Below, one piece after another: positions 1 through 6,441 of a DNA stretch of 6,716 bases. Position 1 is the first letter of the stretch; every line of letters begins with the position of its first letter. Origin of the DNA: Chloroflexota bacterium (GTDB lineage: Bacteria; Chloroflexota; Anaerolineae; Anaerolineales; Villigracilaceae); the NCBI GenBank assembly GCA_021796315.1, contig JAJYOH010000340.1, positions 1 through 6,716 of the forward strand. The letters run 5' to 3'. The translations under genes were made by a program, and so were the position numbers. The notes under the pieces are model-generated. The model was not told where the DNA came from. It ran no database searches and was given only the letters and a program-made list of their open reading frames with translations.

Positions 1-792
1 AAAGGTTGCTGATATTACTTCTCCGATCGTCATGACTTTGACATTTCCCCGGTTTTGTTGTTGTGTCAGCCACAGTATAAAGCCGTTCATAACATCCGGC
101 TTGACCGAAAAATAGTCACACGAGTCGCACACGTGGTGAAAAATCAAAATGACCCAGCCTCCGCCATCTCTTCGAACCTCCTTAACATAACGCTCCAATT
201 TACCGAAATCAGTGTCATTAACAATGTAGGGAAAACCAGACAAAACATAAGGGTCAACGGGAGGAATCATTGCAGGATCCCCGCGAACCGCGCGCGCATT
301 GGTATATCCACATTCTTTCACCATTCGCTTTGCATTTTCATCATAATTTCCAAAAGGATAGGCAAAAGAAACTGCACTTAGACCATGATCCAACAAATTC
401 CTGCGATCATCACAAACCTGGTGTCTCAAACTTTCAGTCTCCAACCCTTGGACCTTGATGTGATTCAAAGTGTGGCCGCCGATTTCATTTCCATCTTTTT
501 GCAGTATTTGCAACTGCTCCCAGGTCATAAAACCCGTGGACCCCACTCGTCCGCTTGTGATATAAAAAGTGGCGTGCAATCCATTTGCTTTGAGGAGAGG
601 CTCAATCGAAAAATTATCGGCGTTCCCATCGTCAAAAGTAAGAGAGACAACAGTATCTCCCTGCATTTTAGGCAGTGCTGAGGCAGTACTCGTAGGTTCC
701 GGGGATAAAGCCAAGGAATTACACCCATTAAGAATCAATATAGCAGAGAGACAAAAAAAGATCACAGAAGATGCTCGTGGCATTCTATTCAT
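1..792 (-). CDS. NodB-type polysaccharide deacetylase lipoprotein, partial (C-terminus beyond left edge)
   Basis: This reading frame stays open for 264 codons from the ATG at 792 to base 1, so the end of the protein is missing. Residues 1-24 form a lipoprotein signal (basic start, hydrophobic core, then LNGC with Cys24), and a short Ser/Thr/Pro linker follows. The carbohydrate esterase 4 (NodB) motifs appear in order: TFDDG at 52-56 (catalytic base Asp54 and metal ligand Asp55), HTLNH at 107-111 (the two His metal ligands), FAYPFGNYD at 143-151 (motif 3) and ILIFHH at 215-220 (motif 5 His). The family removes N- or O-acetyl groups from chitin-like, peptidoglycan or exopolysaccharide chains; the substrate cannot be told here. 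It probably acts as an anchored enzyme outside the membrane. The start is supported by AAGGA 6 nt upstream. It lies 43 nt after the downstream peptidase gene and is probably co-transcribed with it. It looks somewhat more AT-rich than its neighbours. Confidence 0.9.
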   Translation of the reverse strand, partial: MNRMPRASSVIFFCLSAILILNGCNSLALSPEPTSTASALPKMQGDTVVSLTFDDGNADNFSIEPLLKANGLHATFYITSGRVGSTGFMTWEQLQILQKDGNEIGGHTLNHIKVQGLETESLRHQVCDDRRNLLDHGLSAVSFAYPFGNYDENAKRMVKECGYTNARAVRGDPAMIPPVDPYVLSGFPYIVNDTDFGKLERYVKEVRRDGGGWVILIFHHVCDSCDYFSVKPDVMNGFILWLTQQQNRGNVKVMTIGEVISATF

Positions 793-798
793 ATTTTG

Positions 799-803
799 TC
801 CTT
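799..803 (-). promoter_or_regulatory. Ribosome binding site of the deacetylase gene
   Basis: AAGGA on the minus strand ends 6 nt before the ATG at 792. It decides between this start and the in-frame ATG three codons later, which would be 15 nt away. Confidence 0.6.
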
Positions 804-835
804 ACCCAAAACTGCAGTTTGTTTGACACGAAAAC

Positions 836-2416
836 CTAATGTTGACCCTGAAAATATCTCCGCACAATATCCGAAAAATCGGTATTCGCGTGTTCACGCA
901 TAACCGCGAAGAAATCGGCGGCGGTGGCGTGACGGTGAGAAAAGCGCGCGGCATAATCTTTTAGAAAGGCGAAGAAGACATCGTCGCCCACGCGCGTCCG
1001 CAGTTCGCTCAGGAAATTTGCACCGTTCAAATAAACGGCGTTGACATACAAACGGAAAGTAGAAGCATTATAGATGCTTGTGTCCACATAGCCAAATGGA
1101 GAAAAATAATTGACGCGGAACCCCCACCACCAATTGCCATACGTTGGATAGTTGTACTCGTAAAAAATTTTCTCGCTATAGGTTGCCATTGCTTCATCGA
1201 GCCACGGCTCAGCCGCCTGGTCACTGCCGACCAGTCCGAACCACCATTGATGCGCGATCTCATGCGTCCCAATATCTATCAGATCGCTCTTGGCTGAGCC
1301 GTTATATTCGGAATAAAAATTTTCAGCCAGGAAAACAAGGCCATCATACTCCTGACCATCCGGCACTTCAGTCTCAACCACACTCAGACTTGGATATGGA
1401 TAAGGCGCAAATTTCGCGCCATACAAACCAATGGACTGGACTGCCATCCACAAGACAGCCTTGCCTGCGTTTTCATCGCCTGCAAAATAATAAGAGCGGA
1501 TCACAGCCGTCCCGACAGCGGATTCGGCGACCTTGAACGCCGTGCTGGCTGACAGCACGAACGTGCGTGCCGCGGACAAACGATAACGCGTCCAGTCGCC
1601 GTTGGTTTCGGCCAATCCGCTGGCGGCGACGATTACATTCGGATCATTGACTTTGACATTTACATCGTAATCCGCTGCATCGTAGACAAGATGCTCGCCA
1701 AACGCCCACGGGTCATGAAGCACCCATCCGCCGATATATGGCACGATGAATGGATACCAATCTGTAAGATTGATTTGATAACCGAGATAGCCGAACGTGC
1801 CTTCGTAACTTTTTGGCGGAAGTGTCAGGTTGTAGTTCAAGGTAAATGTCGTGATAGTTCCTGGCTGAAGCGGCTGGGCGAGATTGATCGTCAGGCGCTG
1901 ACCATTGAGACTGTAATTCGTGACCGCCGCGCCGTCCTGCTTGAGCACATTCAAGCTAAAACAATTGCTCCAGAGGTTTGGTTCAACCGCCAAAATGACA
2001 TTCGAAAGACTCTGGCCGGTTGTGTTTGAATAAACAATGGTCTCATCCACGCCAGCGCTGTGACCGGCATAATCGAGCGTAACGGAGAACGTATATTGAG
2101 TCCGCACATTGGCGGGGGCAGGTGTGGCGGGGGGGATAGTCGGTGGAGGGGTAAATGTATTGGTCGGGAGTGGAGTCGCGGTCGGTGTATCCGTCGAAAC
2201 GGGTGTATCTGTCGGCGGAAAGGTTGCTGATGGAATCAACGTATCAGTGGCAGGCGCGGGCTGAAAAGGCGTCGGCGTTGGCGAAGCATTGGGATTGGCG
2301 GTGACCAGCACAAAGTCCGGATTGGGAAGCGAAGAAACAGGTGCAGGATGAAAAGGTGCACACGAGGAAATCGTCCAAACCAGGAGTAAACAAAACAGCC
2401 AAATTTTTCTAGTCAT
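836..2416 (-). CDS. M1-family (gluzincin) zinc metallopeptidase lipoprotein, downstream paralog
   Basis: This 526-residue secreted lipoprotein has a signal ending in ISSC (Cys19), then a long Thr/Pro-rich linker (about 20-103) that should hold the enzyme off the cell surface. Next comes an M1-like N-terminal beta domain (about 105-340, including NLTDWYPF at 216-223) and the catalytic domain. The zinc site is HEIAH at 385-389 with third ligand Glu408 in PWLDE, giving the HExxH-(18)-E spacing of M1 peptidases. Tyr462 in VYLNG matches the catalytic tyrosine. The exopeptidase motif, usually GxMEN, reads DGQEY at 353-357: the glutamate is kept and Met is replaced by Gln. The large C-terminal helical domain of classical M1 aminopeptidases is absent. 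Its ATG overlaps the stop of the upstream paralog (TAATG), and no Shine-Dalgarno is visible, so translation is probably coupled. It is likely to trim peptides outside the cell; the true substrate, and aminopeptidase rather than another peptidase activity, are inferred. Confidence 0.9.
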   Translation of the reverse strand: MTRKIWLFCLLLVWTISSCAPFHPAPVSSLPNPDFVLVTANPNASPTPTPFQPAPATDTLIPSATFPPTDTPVSTDTPTATPLPTNTFTPPPTIPPATPAPANVRTQYTFSVTLDYAGHSAGVDETIVYSNTTGQSLSNVILAVEPNLWSNCFSLNVLKQDGAAVTNYSLNGQRLTINLAQPLQPGTITTFTLNYNLTLPPKSYEGTFGYLGYQINLTDWYPFIVPYIGGWVLHDPWAFGEHLVYDAADYDVNVKVNDPNVIVAASGLAETNGDWTRYRLSAARTFVLSASTAFKVAESAVGTAVIRSYYFAGDENAGKAVLWMAVQSIGLYGAKFAPYPYPSLSVVETEVPDGQEYDGLVFLAENFYSEYNGSAKSDLIDIGTHEIAHQWWFGLVGSDQAAEPWLDEAMATYSEKIFYEYNYPTYGNWWWGFRVNYFSPFGYVDTSIYNASTFRLYVNAVYLNGANFLSELRTRVGDDVFFAFLKDYAARFSHRHATAADFFAVMREHANTDFSDIVRRYFQGQH

Positions 2417-3906
2417 TAGTAGGAGTTCTGGAAGTATTGTTTGATCAAATCAGAAAAATCAACCTGTGTGTGGAGTCGCAAAATGCGGAAGAAATCTGCA
2501 GAGGTTGCGATCTTGCCATTCTCTTCCACAAGATAATCATGAAGGAAGGTAAAGAAAACTTGATCGCCAATGCGCGCCCGTAGGTCGTCGAGGAAATGCG
2601 CGCCGTGCAAATAAACAGTATTTGTATACGGGATAAATCCTCCAGCATCGTAAATGCTGATATCCACCCACGGCAAAGATTCCGTGCCACCCACACGTGG
2701 ATACCAATAAGACCACCACCAGGAAACTGAGTTTGGATAAGCCGTTTCATAAAAAATGTGCTCGCTATATGCGGCAAAGGCTTCATCAAGCCATGGCTGC
2801 AGAGCCTGATCGTCAGCCACCTGCTCAAACCACCATTGATGCGCAGTTTCGTGGACGGAAACCGTTGTCAGTAGATTCTGTACAGTTCCATCGTAGAGGT
2901 TGTAAGCGCCACGTGACATAAAAAATAAGCCGGAGAATTCCATACCATCATTGAAGTCTCCCATTACTATGGAAAGCGTTTTGTGTGGATAGGGTGTACC
3001 AAAACGTTGGGAATATACCTGCAGGGCCTGAGCAGAAGCCATCAATGTGGCCTTGCCGGGAATATCGTTAAGTGGGAAATAGTAACTAGATACAATAATA
3101 TCACCTTCCTGAACACTAGCTACTTTGTAATCCGTGCTGGCAGAAAGAACGAACGTGCGTCCCGCAGTGAGCGTATAACTTATCCAGTCTCCGTTTTGAC
3201 TTGGGGCACCGCTGGATGCAATAATCGGACTCACTGTCGGGTCAGCAGACTTTACATTAACCACGAAATCTGACGCTTCATAGACCAGATGCTCGCCGTA
3301 ATACCCTGGTTGATGTAAAACCCAATTATTGTTGATGAACGGAACAACGAAGGGATACCAGTCTGTCAGGTTCATCTGTAACTGACTGTATCCAAAAATC
3401 TGTGGTCGGACACCATGCGCCTGTTGAAGCAGAGGGAGGACAAGGCTATATTGGATTTGAATCTTCGCGACAGATTCAGGAGCAAGAGGCGAAGTCAAGT
3501 CAAACGAGAGTTTTTGTCCATCGAGTGTGTAATTAATAATTGGCACACCGTTAACAACGAGACCTTTTAGCGCAAAGCAGTTTTGCCAGAGATTTGGTTC
3601 AACCGCCAGCAGAAGATCGTTGAGAGGCTGTCCGGTGTGATTCGGGTAAATGATTGTTTCACCCACGCTGACAGCTTTCGCGGCGTAATCGAGCACAACA
3701 TTCATTTGATATTGCGCGCGTGGCGACGCGGGAACGAGCGTCGCGGTGGCAATTGGCGCGGGCGTGGATGTCAGCAGGACAGCCGTTTGAGTTGAAGCAG
3801 GATTTGTCGAGGTGGGAAGTGCGGTTGAGGTCGAACAGGAAGCGAGAGAAACTACAAGTAATGCGTACAGCGCGATGCGGAGAAAGGAGGATGAATGTCG
3901 GAACAT
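2416..3906 (-). CDS. M1-family (gluzincin) zinc metallopeptidase lipoprotein, upstream paralog
   Basis: This 496-residue lipoprotein has a signal ending in LASC (Cys24) and a shorter Thr/Ser/Pro/Ala linker (about 25-62) than its paralog. An M1-like beta domain (NLTDWYPF at 179-186) precedes the catalytic domain. Zinc ligands are His352 and His356 in HETAH, plus Glu375 in PWLDE, again with 18 residues between. The putative catalytic Tyr432 lies in VYLHG. The exopeptidase motif reads DGMEF at 320-324, closer to the M1 consensus than in the paralog. Across the 40 residues around the zinc site, 26 are identical between the two proteins by hand count, so this is a tandem duplication that has diverged. 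The gene opens the left transcription unit, just after a terminator. No Shine-Dalgarno is visible, and a -10-like TACAAT lies 7 nt before the ATG. The role is extracellular peptide hydrolysis; specificity is unknown. Confidence 0.9.
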   Translation of the reverse strand: MFRHSSSFLRIALYALLVVSLASCSTSTALPTSTNPASTQTAVLLTSTPAPIATATLVPASPRAQYQMNVVLDYAAKAVSVGETIIYPNHTGQPLNDLLLAVEPNLWQNCFALKGLVVNGVPIINYTLDGQKLSFDLTSPLAPESVAKIQIQYSLVLPLLQQAHGVRPQIFGYSQLQMNLTDWYPFVVPFINNNWVLHQPGYYGEHLVYEASDFVVNVKSADPTVSPIIASSGAPSQNGDWISYTLTAGRTFVLSASTDYKVASVQEGDIIVSSYYFPLNDIPGKATLMASAQALQVYSQRFGTPYPHKTLSIVMGDFNDGMEFSGLFFMSRGAYNLYDGTVQNLLTTVSVHETAHQWWFEQVADDQALQPWLDEAFAAYSEHIFYETAYPNSVSWWWSYWYPRVGGTESLPWVDISIYDAGGFIPYTNTVYLHGAHFLDDLRARIGDQVFFTFLHDYLVEENGKIATSADFFRILRLHTQVDFSDLIKQYFQNSY

Positions 3907-3942
3907 GAACGATATTGTAAACGAAAACCCTCCCGCAAAACA
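3907..3942 (-). promoter_or_regulatory. Weak candidate promoter, possibly leaderless, for the peptidase/deacetylase unit
   Basis: On the minus strand TACAAT (3919-3914) matches a sigma-70 -10 box in five of six positions. Its end is 7 nt before the A of the ATG at 3906, so transcription would start at or near the start codon. At 17-bp spacing the -35 position reads TGTTTT (3942-3937, inside the terminator loop), which is poor. The lack of a Shine-Dalgarno fits a leaderless mRNA, but this rests on short motifs only. Confidence 0.3.
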
Positions 3943-3951
3943 GCGGGAGGG
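3919..3951 (-). terminator. Intrinsic terminator of the metal-transport operon
   Basis: A perfect 9-bp GC-rich stem (3951-3943 pairs with 3936-3928, arm CCCTCCCGC) with a 6-nt loop is followed on the minus strand by TTTTCGTTT. It begins 11 nt after the stop codon of the SRPBCC gene. It separates the transport operon from the lipoprotein unit. Confidence 0.85.
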
Positions 3952-3962
3952 CGTAGTGATTG

Positions 3963-4385
3963 TTATCCGCCGAGCACTTTTTTGACGGCGGCAAGTCCCA
4001 TATCCATGCCCATTTTAAGTTGCGGAACGACCATGCCTTCCGTACCGGGCATGACGACGGTATCCATCGAAATGTTTAACCTGGTTCCAGCGCCCTCCTG
4101 TTCAAGTGTGTAAGTGCTGGTCACATCTGATGCGGGCGGCGCGGCGATGGTCTTGATGGCAAAGGTCTTATTGGGTTCAAGCGCCACGATTTCATTGACG
4201 GTATTGAATTCACGATTCCCATATTTGGACTTGATGGTATATCTTGTGCCGACTGCAACTTTCCCGTCGACGGCTACATCTGTAATGGCATCACTTAAGG
4301 CTTTGCTGTTTCCAAGATTGGTGAGGAACTCAAAGACCTGTTCAACCGGTTTGTTGATGCTGATACCGGTTTCAATTTTTGCCAT
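3963..4385 (-). CDS. SRPBCC-superfamily (START/polyketide-cyclase-like) protein
   Basis: This 140-residue soluble protein has no signal peptide. The opening (ISINKPVEQVFEFLTNLGN, about 8-26) is the typical first strand and helix of the SRPBCC fold: a strand, then a Pro-x-x-x-VF/W helix. A set of beta strands follows, with the segment GTRYTIKSKY (46-55) and the strand TYTLEQEGAGTRLNI (90-104), and a long C-terminal helix closes the hydrophobic pocket. Members bind hydrophobic ligands or act as cyclases or coenzyme-Q carriers, and many are uncharacterised; the ligand cannot be named. The start is well supported by AAGGAG 7 nt upstream. The gene begins 16 nt after the permease stop and ends just before a terminator, so it is the last gene of the transport operon. 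A role in metal uptake is unproven, and it may simply be a passenger. Confidence 0.8.
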   Translation of the reverse strand: MAKIETGISINKPVEQVFEFLTNLGNSKALSDAITDVAVDGKVAVGTRYTIKSKYGNREFNTVNEIVALEPNKTFAIKTIAAPPASDVTSTYTLEQEGAGTRLNISMDTVVMPGTEGMVVPQLKMGMDMGLAAVKKVLGG

Positions 4386-4392
4386 AGTGCAT

Positions 4393-4398
4393 CTCCTT
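4393..4398 (-). promoter_or_regulatory. Ribosome binding site of the SRPBCC gene
   Basis: AAGGAG on the minus strand, 7 nt before the ATG at 4385 and inside the 16-nt gap after the permease stop. It is the strongest Shine-Dalgarno in the window. Confidence 0.7.
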
Positions 4399-4401
4399 TT
4401 C

Positions 4402-5220
4402 CTATAAAGATGATTGTAGCCGTTTCCACAAAAACGCTAATAGGAAAAAGGTCGTGGCTGTCAGTACGATGGCGGAACCGGAAACGATGTTGAGATAATA
4501 GCTAACGTACAAACCAATAATGGATGAAAGCGCGCCGAGCAATGCAGATACAGCCATCATCGGCGCAAGGCGGCGAGTGAGCAGGTAGGCTGTCGCGGCG
4601 GGAGTAACGAGCATGGCGGCCGCCAGTCCAACGCCGACGGTTTGAAGCGAGACGACGACTGTTAACGCCAACAAAACGAGCATAAGATTTCGCAAGAGTT
4701 CTGCGGGCAGGCGTAACGTAGCGGCCAGGACCGGGTCGAAGGAAATGATGAGGAATGGTTTGTAGAGCAGGAAAACTGTCAGCAGAACCAAAAGCCCAAG
4801 ACCGGCAGTCAGCCACAAGTCGAGGGATGAAACGCCGAGCACGTTTCCGAACAAAATATGACTCAAGTCCACAGCGTACGTCTGGATCGTGCTGATCAAT
4901 GCCACACCGAGCGCAAGAGCGGCTGCGAATAGAATCCCGATGGCGGTATCTTCCTTGATCGTGCCCTGTCTGGAAAAATATCCGATGCTTAAGGCAATGA
5001 TGATGGCCGCGACCAGCGCACCGACCAGCAGATTCCCATTTAGAAGATAGGCGATTGCTATGCCCGGCAAAATGGCGTGCGCCATCGCGTCGCCGAGAAA
5101 AGCCATGCCGCGCAGGACAACATAAGTGCCCATGACCGCACATAAAACGCCGACGATGATAGACGCGAGAAGTCCGCGTTGCATAAATTCGTAAGTAAGA
5201 GGCTGGAGGATGAAAGACAT
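4402..5220 (-). CDS. Metal ABC transporter permease, ABC-3 family (ZnuB/MntB/TroC-like)
   Basis: This 272-residue inner-membrane subunit of a Mn/Zn/Fe-type importer forms, usually as a dimer, the channel through which metal delivered by the binding protein passes. About eight hydrophobic segments can be seen (roughly 17-37, 41-60, 63-82, 92-111, 135-153, 178-212 as a long or double stretch, 222-242, 247-264). Family hallmarks are PLTYEFMQRGLLAS at the N-terminus, VVLRGMAFLGDAMAHAILPG at 34-53, DTAIGILFAAALALG at 91-105 and QTVGVGLAAAMLVTP at 193-207. Length is normal for the family. The start at 5220 fits the conserved N-terminus, but no Shine-Dalgarno precedes it, because the ATG directly abuts one terminal repeat of the four-helix-bundle cassette. 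The partner ATPase lies upstream across that cassette. The exact metal cannot be told. Confidence 0.93.
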   Translation of the reverse strand: MSFILQPLTYEFMQRGLLASIIVGVLCAVMGTYVVLRGMAFLGDAMAHAILPGIAIAYLLNGNLLVGALVAAIIIALSIGYFSRQGTIKEDTAIGILFAAALALGVALISTIQTYAVDLSHILFGNVLGVSSLDLWLTAGLGLLVLLTVFLLYKPFLIISFDPVLAATLRLPAELLRNLMLVLLALTVVVSLQTVGVGLAAAMLVTPAATAYLLTRRLAPMMAVSALLGALSSIIGLYVSYYLNIVSGSAIVLTATTFFLLAFLWKRLQSSL

Positions 5221-5255
5221 TTGATTTTCGATTTTAGATTTACGATTTACGATTG
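5221..5255. repeat. Terminal inverted repeat (left copy) made of 7-bp units
   Basis: On the plus strand this reads as four successive 7-bp units of the form GATTTNN (GATTTTC, GATTTTA, GATTTAC, GATTTAC) ending in GATTG. It is an imperfect inverted copy of 5624-5657, with about 26 of 34 positions matching by hand alignment. It starts one base before the permease ATG, and on its inner side it contains the stop codon and last four sense codons of the four-helix-bundle gene. Confidence 0.75.
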
Positions 5256-5608
5256 GGAAGGCGGGCGCGTAAAGTTTTTGTGGAGGCGACCGTCATGGCA
5301 AGGATTTCGTTCGTTTCCTTCATTAACTCTGAAATTTCGTCGTGCGAAAGATTTTTGGTTTCCAAAAGAAGTTCAAGCCAGTAAATGGTCTCATCACTTT
5401 CTTCCTCAACGATTTTGAGTTTGACGATCATATCAGCGGTAGATTTTGCGCGGCAGGCCGCTCGATAATTTGCGCCAACCAAAGTTGCAGAGCGGATGAT
5501 TTGTTTTGCGATCACATCAGCGGCTCGCGTATGAGGAAGTGTCTCCGTTAATTGAATCACGCGCAGGGCCAATTTCTTTGTTCTGTCTTTAAAAATTTTC
5601 TCACCCAT
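5240..5608 (-). CDS. Four-helix-bundle protein of the 23S rRNA intervening-sequence (IVP/S23) family
   Basis: This 122-residue, almost wholly helical protein has no signal or membrane segment. Four helices are predicted (numbered from MGEK): about 5-22, 30-53, 57-84 and 87-116. The features QIIRSATLVGANYRAACRAKS and, after it, the acidic EEESDETIYWLELL stretch mark the family known from intervening sequences in 23S rRNA genes and related to Avd of diversity-generating retroelements. Most free-standing members, like this one, have no known function. The ATG at 5608 is preferred because AGGA lies 4 nt before it and the domain starts there; a TTG six codons upstream (5626) is in frame but falls inside the flanking repeat. 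The stop codon and last four codons (NRKS) lie in the other repeat. It splits the ATPase and permease genes and is probably co-transcribed with them, but no role in transport is implied. Confidence 0.82.
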   Translation of the reverse strand: MGEKIFKDRTKKLALRVIQLTETLPHTRAADVIAKQIIRSATLVGANYRAACRAKSTADMIVKLKIVEEESDETIYWLELLLETKNLSHDEISELMKETNEILAMTVASTKTLRARLPNRKS

Positions 5609-5612
5609 ACTG

Positions 5613-5616
5613 TCCT
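5613..5616 (-). promoter_or_regulatory. Ribosome binding site deciding the four-helix-bundle start
   Basis: AGGA on the minus strand lies 4 nt before the ATG at 5608, with a second purine run AGAGG a little further upstream. It supports this ATG over the upstream in-frame TTG. Confidence 0.5.
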
Positions 5617-5623
5617 GCCTCTT

Positions 5624-5657
5624 CAATCACAAATCGTCAATCTGAAATCGTCAATTG
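5624..5657. repeat. Terminal inverted repeat (right copy) made of 7-bp units
   Basis: On the minus strand this reads ATTGAC, GATTTCA, GATTGAC, GATTTGT, GATTG, so the same roughly 7-bp periodicity as the left copy in opposite orientation. Its outer end overlaps the last codon and TGA stop of the ATPase gene (stop at 5651-5653). Confidence 0.75.
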
Positions 5658-6430
5658 CTCTCCGGTGGGCAACAATCATCCACCACAGCAGTGCCATCCG
5701 GCAGGACCAATAATTGCCGACCAAAAGCTTTGGCGAGGTTTTCCTGTTTCATCACTTCACTGGGTTTTCCAAAAGCGATCAAACGATGATTGAGCAACAA
5801 CATATAGTCAAAGCGGGATGCGGCGAGGTTCAGATCGTGGGTTGAGATCATGGCCGTGACTTGCGTCTCGCGCAGATCGTCCAGTAATTTCAAAGTAGCT
5901 TCCTGTGTCGGCGCATCGACTCCTGTGAACGGCTCATCCATCAGGAGGATATGCGGCTCTTGAGCCAGTGCCCGCGCCAGAAAGACGCGTTGCTGCTGCC
6001 CGCCGGACAGGTCGCTGATGGAACGGGTTGAGAAATCAGCCATGCTCATTTGCGCGAGACTTTTCTCGACGATCTGTTTATCGGTCTTCGAGGCGCCTTT
6101 GAACCAGCCCTGATAATCAAAGCGTCCCATCATGACCACGTCGCTGACTGTGACCGGAAAGCGCCAATCCACTTCTTCGCGCTGAGGCACATAAGCCACG
6201 CAATCTTTGTGATGATTCAACGGCAGGCCGTGAATCAGGATGCGGCCTTTTTGTACGGGTAAAAGTCCGACTAGCGCTTTGAACAACGTGGACTTTCCCG
6301 CGCCGTTCGGTCCGACCACGGCTACGCGCGCGCCGTGCGCGACGCTGAACGTGAGATCATGCAGAATAGTTTTGTCGCCGTAACCAATGTCGACGGATTC
6401 AATTTCCAAACGATGGGGAGTGTGAGTCAT
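5651..6430 (-). CDS. Metal ABC transporter ATP-binding protein (ZnuC/MntB-like)
   Basis: This 259-residue cytoplasmic ATPase powers a Mn/Zn/Fe-type importer together with the permease and binding protein of this operon. All ABC motifs are intact: Walker A GPNGAGKST at 40-48, Q-loop Gln83, signature LSGGQ at 141-145, Walker B ILLMDEP at 161-167 with catalytic Glu166, and switch His198 in STHDL. The run VPQREEVDW (81-89) followed by FPVTVSDVVMMGR (91-103) is characteristic of the metal-importer subfamily. Length is normal. The tail carries an adjacent cysteine pair, Cys253-Cys254, in DDCCPPE. The ATG at 6430 gives the expected N-terminus, but no clear Shine-Dalgarno precedes it; the palindromic repeat ends only 11 nt upstream. 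The last codon and stop overlap the terminal repeat of the next cassette. Whether the metal is Mn, Zn or Fe cannot be read from sequence alone. Confidence 0.95.
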   Translation of the reverse strand: MTHTPHRLEIESVDIGYGDKTILHDLTFSVAHGARVAVVGPNGAGKSTLFKALVGLLPVQKGRILIHGLPLNHHKDCVAYVPQREEVDWRFPVTVSDVVMMGRFDYQGWFKGASKTDKQIVEKSLAQMSMADFSTRSISDLSGGQQQRVFLARALAQEPHILLMDEPFTGVDAPTQEATLKLLDDLRETQVTAMISTHDLNLAASRFDYMLLLNHRLIAFGKPSEVMKQENLAKAFGRQLLVLPDGTAVVDDCCPPESN

Positions 6431-6441
6431 GTGACACTTTC

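Larger units (their letters stand above)
5221..5657 (-). mobile_element. Putative inserted cassette: four-helix-bundle gene bounded by inverted repeats
   Basis: A unit of about 437 bp holds a single gene and is bounded by matching inverted repeats. It sits exactly in the gap between two transporter genes whose relatives are normally adjacent: its ends touch the permease start codon and the ATPase stop codon. No transposase is encoded, so if it moves it must do so in trans or by another route. Mobility is inferred from the structure. I could not identify a target-site duplication. Confidence 0.5.

Noticed and set aside
385..681. Plus-strand open frames opposite the deacetylase (also 55-381)
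   Set aside because: They lie opposite a minus-strand frame with all NodB motifs, and their translations resemble no family and show no good ribosome site.
809..820. 12-bp perfect palindrome AAACTGCAGTTT between peptidase and deacetylase genes
   Set aside because: It has no loop and a weak AT-rich stem, followed by only a short T run; too weak for a terminator, and chance is likely.
3659..3994. 111-codon minus-strand frame spanning the terminator
   Set aside because: It crosses the terminator hairpin and overlaps the starts and ends of two well-supported genes; the composition is not protein-like.
4502..5143. 213-codon minus-strand frame inside the permease gene
   Set aside because: Its translation is Arg/Cys/His-rich with no domain, as expected for an out-of-frame reading of a membrane protein gene.
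5221..5255. Short tandem heptads read as a CRISPR-like array
   Set aside because: Units are 7 bp with no spacers and are better explained as a cassette end repeat.
5221..5657. Diversity-generating retroelement or rRNA intervening sequence, suggested by the Avd/IVP-like protein
   Set aside because: No reverse transcriptase, no template/variable repeat pair and no rRNA sequence occur in the window.
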